This document shows positions 52,599-59,952 of a DNA stretch of 64,000 nucleotides, piece by piece. The notes beneath the pieces are model-generated. The model worked only from the letters and a program-made list of their open reading frames with translations. It was not told the DNA's origin and ran no database searches. Both the position numbers and the translations under genes were made by a program. This DNA comes from Pseudomonadota bacterium (GTDB taxonomy: Bacteria; Pseudomonadota; Gammaproteobacteria; Burkholderiales; Burkholderiaceae_C): positions 60,008 to 124,007 of the forward strand of contig CAUJHV010000024.1 of NCBI GenBank assembly GCA_963205115.1. The letters run 5' to 3'. Numbering within the stretch: position 1 is the first letter of the stretch; each line of letters begins with the position of its first letter.

Positions 52599-53087
52599 AT
52601 GAACCTGCGCGACGCGCTGGAGCTCGCGAGCTTCGTGGTCACCGTGGTCGGCCTGCCATTCGCGGTCTGGGTTTTCTTCAGCCAGCAGCGCAAGGAGCGC
52701 GAGAACGAGGAAGAGGAGGCCTACCAGCACCTCTCCGATGCGTACAACGACTTCCTGAAGATCGTTCTGGCCAACGCCGATCTTCAGCTGCGCACGAACG
52801 CGGCCCTGGCCGACCCCACGCCCGAGCAGAGGGAACGCATGCTGGTCATCTTCGACATGCTGATTTCGCTGTTCGAACGCGCGTACCTGGTGGCCTTCAA
52901 GCCCGACATGGCACCCACCGAGCAGCGCCGCTGGAACAGCTGGGACGACTACATGCGCGAATGGTGCTGGCGCGAGGATTTCCACAACGCGCTGCCGCTG
53001 CTGCTGCGCGGTGAAGATCCGGAATTCCAGGCGTATATCCGGCGCGTGGCGCAGGAAGAGCGCGGCCGGCCGCTGATGGCGGGTTGA
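52599..53087 (+). CDS. Small membrane-anchored protein of unknown function
   Basis: A 162-residue protein that I do not recognise. A single hydrophobic segment near the N-terminus (residues about 9-27, LASFVVTVVGLPFAVWVFF) is followed by a charged helix SQQRKERENEEEEAYQHL, then a mainly helical body rich in Trp and Arg near the end (RRWNSWDDYMREWCWREDF). The membrane orientation with the body in the cytoplasm fits the positive residues after the helix. It starts 13 bp after the carbonic anhydrase stop and is followed by the M48 peptidase gene after 72 bp, so it may share a transcript. Confidence 0.72.
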   Translation: MNLRDALELASFVVTVVGLPFAVWVFFSQQRKERENEEEEAYQHLSDAYNDFLKIVLANADLQLRTNAALADPTPEQRERMLVIFDMLISLFERAYLVAFKPDMAPTEQRRWNSWDDYMREWCWREDFHNALPLLLRGEDPEFQAYIRRVAQEERGRPLMAG

Positions 53088-53147
53088 TCAACGCGCCGCG
53101 CCAGTGCCAGCCACCGCGCGCATCGACGTTTCATCGAACACACGTTG

Positions 53148-53152
53148 GGAGG
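53148..53152 (+). promoter_or_regulatory. Ribosome-binding site that fixes a TTG start
   Basis: GGAGG lies 7 nt before TTG at 53160, the start of the M48 peptidase. The in-frame TTG at 53145 lies just upstream of it and cannot use it. Confidence 0.6.
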
Positions 53153-53159
53153 AAACCAC

Positions 53160-54518
53160 TTGAACCTCGTCCCCTTCTTGCGCCGCGGCCTTTTCGCGGC
53201 GCTGCTGTGCGCCAGCACGGCCCTGCCCGCGTGGTCGCAGACCGCCGCTGCGCCGGCCCCGGCAACGGCTGCCAGCGGCCAGCCGGCGTTCCAGATCCGC
53301 CCGGTCGATGAGGCATGGCGCGCGGCACTGCCGCGCGAGGCCCAGGCCGCCACGCAGGCCTGGATGGACCGCCTGCCAGCCGACGTGGTGGCGCGCTCAA
53401 ATTCCTATTTCGAGGGTGGCTACTGGCTGCAGCTGTGGAACCTGCTGCTGGGCCTGGCCATCTCGGGCCTGCTGCTGTGGGGCCGGCCTTCCACGGCCGT
53501 GCGCGACTGGGCGCAGCGCCGGTTCAAGCACATGGCGCTGTCCGACGCGGTGTACGGCGCCTTCTTTGCGCTGGTGGGCTGGGCCCTGGCGCTGCCGCTG
53601 ACCATCTACCAGGGCTTCGTGCGCGAGCACGCGTACGGCATGGCCACGCAGCACTTCGGTGCCTGGTTCGGCGAGCAGTTGACGCAGCTGGCCGTCTCGC
53701 TGGGGGTCACCGCCGTGCTGGTGGCGCTGCTCTATGCGGCGATACGCCGTGCCGGCGAACGCTGGTGGCTGTGGGGCACGGCAGTGGTGATGGGCCTGAT
53801 GTGCGTGGGCCTCACGCTGGGGCCGCTGTACATCGACCCGCTGTTCAACACCTACAAGCCGGTGGAAGAGGGCCCCATCAAGCGCGCCGTGCTGGCCATG
53901 GCCCAGGCCAATGGCGTGCCGGCCGACAACGTCTACGTCTTCGACGCCTCGCGCCAGACCACGCGCGTCAGCGCCAATGTCAGCGGCCTGTTCGGCTCGG
54001 CCGCCGTGCGGCTGAACGACAACCTGCTGCGCCGCTCCAGCGAGCCCGAGATCCGCACCGTGATGGCGCACGAGATCGGCCACTATGCGCTGAACCACAT
54101 TCCCAAGATGCTGCTGCAGCTCGGCGTCCTCATCGCCGCCGGGTTCATGTTCTCGGCCTGGGCCATGCGCCGGCTGCTGGCCCGCTTCGGCACGCGATGG
54201 CGCGTCACGGGGGTCGGTGACGTGGGCACGCTGCCGCTGCTGGCTGCCGTGTTTTCGGCCTACCTGTTTGTCGTCACACCCGTGACCAACACGCTCATCC
54301 GCACGCAGGAGGTGGAGGCCGACCTGTGGGGGCTGAACCTCGCACGCGAGCCCATGGGCGAGGCCGAGGTGCTGCTGAAGCTGGTGGAGTACCGCAAGGC
54401 CGACCCCGGCCCGATCGAAGAATTCCTGTTCTTCGATCACCCCAGCACCCGCACCCGCATCTTCAACGCGATGCGCTGGCGTGAGCAGATGCTGTCGGGT
54501 GGCGCGGCGGCGCCCTGA
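53160..54518 (+). CDS. M48-family membrane metallopeptidase (Ste24-like)
   Basis: A 452-residue integral-membrane zinc peptidase of the CAAX prenyl protease / Ste24 group. A signal-like segment (about 8-26) is followed by several transmembrane helices and the conserved zinc motif HEIGH at 304-308 (AHEIGHYALNH), with a downstream Glu in EVEADLWGLNLA as the third ligand. The C-terminus has FFDHPSTRTRIFNAM. In bacteria such peptidases act on membrane or envelope proteins; CAAX processing is not implied. The TTG at 53160 is chosen because of a perfect GGAGG. It is the last gene of a plus-strand stretch, convergent with DUF2007. Confidence 0.92.
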   Translation: MNLVPFLRRGLFAALLCASTALPAWSQTAAAPAPATAASGQPAFQIRPVDEAWRAALPREAQAATQAWMDRLPADVVARSNSYFEGGYWLQLWNLLLGLAISGLLLWGRPSTAVRDWAQRRFKHMALSDAVYGAFFALVGWALALPLTIYQGFVREHAYGMATQHFGAWFGEQLTQLAVSLGVTAVLVALLYAAIRRAGERWWLWGTAVVMGLMCVGLTLGPLYIDPLFNTYKPVEEGPIKRAVLAMAQANGVPADNVYVFDASRQTTRVSANVSGLFGSAAVRLNDNLLRRSSEPEIRTVMAHEIGHYALNHIPKMLLQLGVLIAAGFMFSAWAMRRLLARFGTRWRVTGVGDVGTLPLLAAVFSAYLFVVTPVTNTLIRTQEVEADLWGLNLAREPMGEAEVLLKLVEYRKADPGPIEEFLFFDHPSTRTRIFNAMRWREQMLSGGAAAP

Positions 54519-54555
54519 TGCCGCTGCGCATGCCCGCGGGCCCTGCCGGCGCTGC

Positions 54556-54861
54556 TCAACCGGGCATGCTCGCGCCGCAGTTCCAGCAGGTCTCGAACGG
54601 GCCTTCGATGATCTCGCCGCAGCGCGTGCAGGCCCAGCGCCGCTCGACCGGGCGCAGCCAGCTGGCAAACCAGGCGGTGGCTTCGTCGAAGCGGCTGTCG
54701 TCCAGCAGCCAGACCTCGGGCAGCGCCTGGTCCGGCGGGATCTCGCCGGCAATGCCGCTGGCGTAGGCGCGCAGCACCCGCGACTCGAAGCCCGCCGCGC
54801 TGAGTTGTTCGGCCCACAGCGTGGCCAATGGCAGGTTCGGCGCCTGGAGCAGCCGCTTCAC
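54556..54861 (-). CDS. DUF2007-domain protein with zinc ribbon, coupled to tctA
   Basis: A 101-residue protein. The N-terminal DUF2007 domain (RLLQAPNLPLATLWAEQLSAAGFESRVLRAYASGIAGEIP) resembles the putative signal-transducing domain of PII-like small proteins, and a zinc ribbon CTRCGEI-x-CWNCGA closes the protein. The GTG at 54861 overlaps the tctA stop by 4 bp (GTGA), so it is translated with the transporter. I prefer that over the longer frame to 54915. Its role in or beside the transporter operon is unknown. Confidence 0.72.
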   Translation of the reverse strand: MKRLLQAPNLPLATLWAEQLSAAGFESRVLRAYASGIAGEIPPDQALPEVWLLDDSRFDEATAWFASWLRPVERRWACTRCGEIIEGPFETCWNCGASMPG

Positions 54862-56351
54862 GAGGCGGGCGACAGGCGCGGGCTGCGCAGCGCAGACACG
54901 CCCATCCAGCCCCATATGAGCAGGGTCAGCACACCCAGCGTGCCGGCGATCGGGCGCGAGAAGAAGACCATGAATTCGCCGTCGGCCTTGATCATCGAGG
55001 TCATGAAGCTCTGTTCGAGCAACTCGCCCAGCACCATGCCCAGGACCAGCGGCGCCACCGGGATGCCGTGTTCCTCGAGGAACCAGCCCACCAGGCCGAA
55101 GATCAGCATCAGCAGCACGCCATAGGGGCTGTTGGTGATGGCGAACGAGCCGACGATGCAGAACAGAAGGATGATGGGCTGCAGCACCTGGCGCGGCGCA
55201 CGCAGGATCTTGCCCGCACCCTTGATCGCCATCCAGCCCAGCGGCAGCATCAGCAGGTTGGCCAGGATGAAGATGATGAACACCGCGTAGATGAACTGCG
55301 GGTTCTGCAGGAAGACGGTCGGGCCCGGGTTCATGCCCTTCATGTAGAGCACGCCGATGACGATGGCGGTGATCGAATCGCCCGGGATGCCGAAGACCAG
55401 GGCCGGGATCCAGGCCCCGCCGAGGGCTGAGTTGTTGGCGGCGGTGGATTCGACGACGCCTTCGATGTGGCCGGTGCCGAACTTCTCCGGCTCCTTGGAC
55501 AGCCGCTTGGCCATCGCATAGGACACCCAGGCGGCAATATCCGCGCCGGCGCCGGGCAGTGCGCCGATGGCCGTGCCCATGAAGGAGCCGCGCACGAAGT
55601 TGCGCCAGTAGCGCCGCGCCACGTCGCCGATGCCGCGAAACAGCGCACCGACCTTTTCCTGCACCAGCACGCCGTGGCCTTCTGACGAGGCGGCATTGCG
55701 CAGCAGCTCCGAGATCGCGAAGGCGCCGATCATCGTGGGGATGAAGCTGATGCCCGACATCAGGTCCACGTTGCCGAAGGTGAAGCGCGGATGGCCGGCC
55801 ACGGGGTCGATGCCCACGGTGCCGACGGCCAGGCCCAGCAGCATCGACAGCAGGGCCTGCACGCGGTGGCCGGTGGAGATCATCGTGGCACAGCTCAGGC
55901 CCAGGCAGGCGAGCCAGAAATACTCGAAGGACGAGAAGTTGATGGCGGCCTCGGCCAGCAGCGGTGCCGCCAGGATCAGCACCGCCACGCCCACCAGGCC
56001 GCCGGCCACCGAGAACACCAGGTTGACGCCCAGGTTGAGCTCGAGCATGCCGCGCTTGGCCATGGCATAACTCTCGTCCACATAGGCAGCCGATGCGGGC
56101 GTGCCCGGCATGCGCAGCATCGCGCCGGGGATGTCGCCGGCGAAGATGGCCATGGCCGTGGCCGTGACGATGGCGCCCAGCGCCGGCACCGGTGGCATGA
56201 AGAAGGTGATGGGCACCAGCAGCGCGGTGGCCATCGTGGCCGTCAGGCCGGGAATGGCGCCCACGAAGATGCCGAAGAGCGCCGACAGCCCGATGACCAT
56301 CAGCACGAAGGGATCGAAGACCAGCCCGAAGGCGGCAGTCAGCGCGTCCAT
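54858..56351 (-). CDS. tctA: TctA-family permease of a tripartite tricarboxylate transporter
   Basis: A 497-residue membrane protein with about 10-12 helices and the TctA signature GAIPGLTATMATALLVPITF and GAIVTATAMAIFAGDIPGAMLRMPGTPASAAY near the N-terminus, with a second copy-like ALPGAGADIAAWVSYAMAKRLSK in the middle. It is the large permease of a TTT secondary uptake system. The ATG at 56351 follows the tctB stop by 4 bp. The order tctC, tctB, tctA, DUF2007 on the minus strand is compact. The substrate is likely an organic acid; nearby eda and kinase genes suggest a sugar acid. Confidence 0.95.
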   Translation of the reverse strand: MDALTAAFGLVFDPFVLMVIGLSALFGIFVGAIPGLTATMATALLVPITFFMPPVPALGAIVTATAMAIFAGDIPGAMLRMPGTPASAAYVDESYAMAKRGMLELNLGVNLVFSVAGGLVGVAVLILAAPLLAEAAINFSSFEYFWLACLGLSCATMISTGHRVQALLSMLLGLAVGTVGIDPVAGHPRFTFGNVDLMSGISFIPTMIGAFAISELLRNAASSEGHGVLVQEKVGALFRGIGDVARRYWRNFVRGSFMGTAIGALPGAGADIAAWVSYAMAKRLSKEPEKFGTGHIEGVVESTAANNSALGGAWIPALVFGIPGDSITAIVIGVLYMKGMNPGPTVFLQNPQFIYAVFIIFILANLLMLPLGWMAIKGAGKILRAPRQVLQPIILLFCIVGSFAITNSPYGVLLMLIFGLVGWFLEEHGIPVAPLVLGMVLGELLEQSFMTSMIKADGEFMVFFSRPIAGTLGVLTLLIWGWMGVSALRSPRLSPAS

Positions 56352-56355
56352 GCGG

Positions 56356-56829
56356 CTACCCACCCGCCACGAGTTGCATGAACAGGCCGCGCGGCAGCGG
56401 CACGCGCATCAGCGACCCGAAGAACCACTGCACGACGGCCGTCACCACCATGCCCAGCAGCAGCGCCCGCCAGGGGCGCACACCGAACCACCAGGCCAGC
56501 CCACCGACGACGACGGTCGCCGTCGGGATGAAGCCCAGGCGCTCGGCCGCCAGCAGGTAGAACACGATGGCCGCCGGCATGGCCAGGAAGGACAGCAGGC
56601 CTTGCCTGCGGCGCAGGTCCGCGCCGACGCGCAGCCAGGGCGTGCCCGAGCGCCAGCCGCGCACGGCGATGAGCAGGCCGCACAGGAAGATGCCGATGGC
56701 GATCACCCGCGGAAACAGCGACGGGCCGTAGCGCTGGCCCGGGAAGGCCGGGAAGGTGAAGGTGTAGCCGTAGAAGACGGCCGCCAGGGCCATGAACAGC
56801 AGGCCCAGCAAGGTGTCGTGGATGCGCAT
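56356..56829 (-). CDS. tctB: TctB-family small permease subunit
   Basis: A 157-residue protein with four predicted membrane helices and the TctB layout: a first helix (about 6-24), the PAFPGQRYGPSLFPRVIAIGI segment, and a C-terminal pair of helices (VVVGGLAWWFGVRPWRALLLGMVVTAVVQWFF). It pairs with TctA in the TTT uptake system. The ATG at 56829 gives the typical MRIHDTLLG start; the longer frame to 56907 has no family likeness. It ends 4 bp before tctA. Confidence 0.88.
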   Translation of the reverse strand: MRIHDTLLGLLFMALAAVFYGYTFTFPAFPGQRYGPSLFPRVIAIGIFLCGLLIAVRGWRSGTPWLRVGADLRRRQGLLSFLAMPAAIVFYLLAAERLGFIPTATVVVGGLAWWFGVRPWRALLLGMVVTAVVQWFFGSLMRVPLPRGLFMQLVAGG

Positions 56830-56935
56830 GGGGATCCGGCCTCGAACCGGTGGTGGGCGTGCAGGCAGGCGCGCGGTGCCGGACCGCGTCCGCCAAAGGC
56901 CCGGCAAGGGCCGGACCTTCGGACGAACCGGGTGA

Positions 56936-57934
56936 TCAGGCCTTCTTCGCCAGGCCGGCGGCGGTCATCGCGCTGCCCATGGCCTTGTTGCCATCGTCCA
57001 TGAACTTGGCGAAGGCCGCGGGCTCGGCCCAGGTCGTGCCGAAGCCGCGGTTTTTCATGAAGTCCTGGAACTCGGCGGATTCGTAGGCTTTCTTCAGCTC
57101 GGCCGTGAGCTTGGTGGCGATGTCCGCCGGCAGGCCCTTGGGTGCGGCGATGCCGCGCCAGGCGCCGACCGAGTAGTTGATGCCCAGGGTCTCGTTCAGC
57201 GTGGGCACGTCCTTGAACAACGGGTTGCGCTGCGGCGCCATGATGGCCAGGCTCACGGCCTTGCCGGCGTCGATCATGGCCTTGGCTTCGGGCACCGAGC
57301 AGGTCACGATGTCGATGCCGCCGGCGGCCAGGTCCTGCATGGCCGGCGCGGCACCGTTGGACGGCACCCAGGCCACGTGATTGGGCGGCAGACCCATGGC
57401 CTGCAGCCAGCCGATCAGCGCCAGGTGCCAGATGCCGCCCTGGCCTGTGCCCGAGGCCTTGAACTTGCCGGCCGGTGCGGCCTTGATGGCATCGGCCAGC
57501 GCCTTGACGGTCTTGTAGGGCGAGTCGGCCTTCACCTGCACGCCGGGCGGGTCGACATTCATCAGCGCCAGCGGCGTGTAGCTGGTGGGGTTCAGCTCGG
57601 TCAGGCCCTGGTGGTGCATCATGGTGATCTCCACCGTGATCATCCCGATCGTGTAGCCGTCGGCCGGTGCGGTGGCGATGGCCGAGTGGCCAACCACGCC
57701 GGAGCCACCGGTACGGTTCACCACGTTGAAGGGCTGCTTGAGGTTCTTCTCGAGGATGGCCGCGACGATGCGGGCCGTGGCATCTGTGCCGCCGCCGGCA
57801 CCCCAGGGGCAGACGACGGTCACCGGCCGGCTGGGCCACGCGGCCTGTGCGCGGACGACGGACGGCAGCAAGCTGCCCAGGCCGGCGGCCGCCAGGCCAC
57901 CCAGTACGGTTCGACGGTCCGAACGTGTGCTCAT
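56936..57934 (-). CDS. tctC: TctC/Bug-family periplasmic substrate-binding protein
   Basis: A 332-residue extracytoplasmic solute receptor. The N-terminus carries a twin-arginine-like signal (SDRRTVLGGLAAAGLGSLLPSVVRA, cleavage near residue 29). The mature part has the Bug motifs WPSRPVTVVCPWGAGGGTDATARI, NRTGGSGVVGHSAIATAPADGYT and WRGIAAPKGLP. Bug proteins are greatly expanded in Burkholderiales and bind carboxylates with a conserved pocket. The ATG at 57934 is chosen. A promoter (58031-58059) and operator-like palindrome (58021-58033) lie about 87-125 bp upstream. Confidence 0.94.
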   Translation of the reverse strand: MSTRSDRRTVLGGLAAAGLGSLLPSVVRAQAAWPSRPVTVVCPWGAGGGTDATARIVAAILEKNLKQPFNVVNRTGGSGVVGHSAIATAPADGYTIGMITVEITMMHHQGLTELNPTSYTPLALMNVDPPGVQVKADSPYKTVKALADAIKAAPAGKFKASGTGQGGIWHLALIGWLQAMGLPPNHVAWVPSNGAAPAMQDLAAGGIDIVTCSVPEAKAMIDAGKAVSLAIMAPQRNPLFKDVPTLNETLGINYSVGAWRGIAAPKGLPADIATKLTAELKKAYESAEFQDFMKNRGFGTTWAEPAAFAKFMDDGNKAMGSAMTAAGLAKKA

Positions 57935-58020
57935 CGCTGAAGTCTCCTGTAGGTTCTCTTGATGCGCGGTCATGACGTCCGCGCCGCGCCGGGTGGGCGA
58001 GGTGGCGGCAGTCGTCTGAC

Positions 58021-58033
58021 AACCGAATCGGTT
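58021..58033. promoter_or_regulatory. Operator-like palindrome in front of tctC
   Basis: AACCGA-A-TCGGTT is a perfect 6+1+6 palindrome that overlaps the putative -10 and start region of the tctC promoter. Such placement fits a repressor, for example of the LacI or IclR type; no regulator gene is adjacent in the window. Confidence 0.5.
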
Positions 58034-58059
58034 CTACCCCGCGCCGCCGACAGCGTCAA
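58031..58059 (-). promoter_or_regulatory. Putative promoter of the tctCBA operon
   Basis: On the minus strand TTGACG (58054-58059), a 17-bp spacer, then TAGAAC (58031-58036), a good match to a sigma-70 promoter (5/6 and 4/6). The start point would be about 90 bp upstream of the tctC ATG. Confidence 0.55.
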
Positions 58060-58119
58060 CGGTGGTTTCCGGTTGCCGCCTCGTGGCATCGGGCGGCCAG
58101 GCCCAGCGCGCGGGCCGCG

Positions 58120-59040
58120 TCAGTGCGGATGGCGCGCCAGCGAGGCCTCGACCTCGTCGCGTGTCGGACAACCCAGGCGGCCGCCGAAGTGGGTGCACTT
58201 CAGGGACGCCGCGTGGCAGGCAAAGCGCGCCGCGGCGTCGAGTGCCTGCCCTTCGCACAGCGCCAGCGCGAAGGCGCCGTGGAAGACATCGCCCGCGGCC
58301 AGCGTATCGACGACATCGACAACGGGCGCGGGCACGCGGCGGATCCCGTCACCGTCGACCCACGCGTAGCCGGCCGCGCCGCAACTGGCGCCGACATGTC
58401 CGGCATGCGTGCGCGCCACCTGGCGCAGCGCCGTGTCGACATCCGACAGCCCCGTGAAGGCCAGCAGACCGGCATCGGAGAACACCGCGTGCGAGGCCAG
58501 CGGCACCAGCCGCGCCAGCACCTCGTGCGGCGCCGTGTCGCCGTCGAGCATCGCCGGCACGCCGGCCTCGCGTGCGGCGCGCAGCAGCGCCTCGGCGCCT
58601 TCGTCCCAGCGCACGTCGACGAGCACGATGTCGGCCTCGCGCACACGCGCCAGCGGCAGCCAGCCGGGCGAGCGGTCGACGGCCGGGTCGTGAAAGGGAA
58701 TGACCAGGCGCTCGCCGCGGCCGTCGACGATGACGCTGGCCTGCGACGAGGCCGAACCCGGCACGACATGCAGCCCGCTGACGTCGATGCCTTCGGCCTG
58801 CAGCGATTCACGCGTGGCCAGGCCTTGCGCGTCGTCGCCGCAGCGCGCCCAGATGGCCGCCTGCCCGCCCAGCCGCGCAAACGCACAGGCGGCGGACAGC
58901 GCCATGCCGTCGATCACCTGCACCAGGCGCTGCGCCATCACCTTGGCCGGCGGCGCCGGGATGCTGTCCACCTGGAAGATGCGCGTGGCGCAGATGGCGC
59001 CCAGGGCGATGGCGCGCGGGCGTCGCGGTGGTGGCCTCAC
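58120..59040 (-). CDS. PfkB-family sugar kinase
   Basis: A 306-residue ribokinase-fold kinase. Near the N-terminus GLATRESLQAEGIDVSGL is typical. The catalytic C-terminal motif reads DTLAAGDVFHGAFALAL with base Asp251; the usual DTxGAGD has Gly changed to Ala. Substrate is not given by sequence, but the gene lies 60 bp downstream of eda on the same strand, so a 2-keto-3-deoxy sugar-acid kinase feeding the aldolase is the natural reading. Sulfofructose kinase-like relatives also share DTLGAGDVFHGAFA. The GTG at 59040 has no clear ribosome-binding site, so the start is less certain. Confidence 0.85.
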   Translation of the reverse strand: MRPPPRRPRAIALGAICATRIFQVDSIPAPPAKVMAQRLVQVIDGMALSAACAFARLGGQAAIWARCGDDAQGLATRESLQAEGIDVSGLHVVPGSASSQASVIVDGRGERLVIPFHDPAVDRSPGWLPLARVREADIVLVDVRWDEGAEALLRAAREAGVPAMLDGDTAPHEVLARLVPLASHAVFSDAGLLAFTGLSDVDTALRQVARTHAGHVGASCGAAGYAWVDGDGIRRVPAPVVDVVDTLAAGDVFHGAFALALCEGQALDAAARFACHAASLKCTHFGGRLGCPTRDEVEASLARHPH

Positions 59041-59100
59041 GACACGCGTCTCGCGGAAGTGCTCGACTTCACGCCGCGCCCCGCGCGGACATCTCCGACA

Positions 59101-59754
59101 TCAGGCCGCGCCTCGCGCTGACGTGAATGTCGTGGCTTGCCGTGCCAGTGCCGTGATGCCCGCCCAATCGCGTGCGGCGATCAGCGGCTGCGGCGTGACC
59201 CAGCTGCCACCCACCGTCAGGCAGCCCTTCAGCGCGAGGTAGCGGGGGATGTGCTCGGGTTTGATGCCGCCCGTCGGGCAGAAGCGCACGGCAGGGAAGA
59301 CCGGCTGCAATTGCTCGATCTGCGCCGCGCCTTGCAGGCCGTGTGCCGGAAAGACCTTGACGGTGTCGAAGCCGTACGCGACGGCCTGCATCACCTCGCT
59401 GGCGGTCCAGATGCCGGGCAGCAGCGGCAGACGGTGACGCACGGCGGCCTGCGCGAGTTCGTCGCTCAGGCCCGGGGTGACGCCGAACTGTGCGCCGGCA
59501 TCGAGGGCCCGACGCACATCGGCCGCACCCATGATCGTGCCGGCGCCCACCGTCGCCGCAGGCACCTGCGCGCGGATATCGGACACGGCGCCCAGCGCCT
59601 CGGGCGTTCGCATGACGATTTCGAAGACGGTCACGCCACCGGCGACCAGCGCGTGCGCCAGGTCCACCGCCACCGCACGGTCGTGCAGGGTGACGATGGG
59701 CATCACCGGTGCGTTCTGCAGCAGGCGTCGGATGTCGGGTTCGGGCGTGGTCAT
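59101..59754 (-). CDS. eda: KHG/KDPG aldolase
   Basis: A 217-residue class I aldolase. The catalytic residues are visible: Glu45 in VFEIVMRTP, the Schiff-base Lys133 in TVKVFPA, with GAGTI, VTPG and FCPTGGI loops. It splits 2-keto-3-deoxy-6-phosphogluconate to pyruvate and glyceraldehyde 3-phosphate and often also acts on 2-keto-4-hydroxyglutarate. It lies 60 bp upstream of a PfkB kinase gene on the same strand, which would supply its phosphorylated substrate. The ATG at 59754 gives the expected N-terminus. Confidence 0.94.
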   Translation of the reverse strand: MTTPEPDIRRLLQNAPVMPIVTLHDRAVAVDLAHALVAGGVTVFEIVMRTPEALGAVSDIRAQVPAATVGAGTIMGAADVRRALDAGAQFGVTPGLSDELAQAAVRHRLPLLPGIWTASEVMQAVAYGFDTVKVFPAHGLQGAAQIEQLQPVFPAVRFCPTGGIKPEHIPRYLALKGCLTVGGSWVTPQPLIAARDWAGITALARQATTFTSARGAA

Positions 59755-59952
59755 GAGCGTTCAGGGCCGGTGAGGTGCGCACGTGCTGGGCATGTGCGAA
59801 CTGTAGCCACCTGCTGTGGCGGCGTGCAGCGTGCCGGGGATGATCGTCGCCCACGCATCGCCGGGCGCGCGCGGCCGGTCCGCGCGACGGCTTGCGCGGC
59901 GTCGGGTTCCCGCCGTCGGGTGCTGGCGCGGATGCCGCCGCGGCAGAGGCGT

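Noticed and set aside
59119..59132. TGACGTGAATGTCG, similar to the operators before icmF and ivd
   Set aside because: It lies inside the coding end of eda, has a broken right half and no -10-like element at the right distance.
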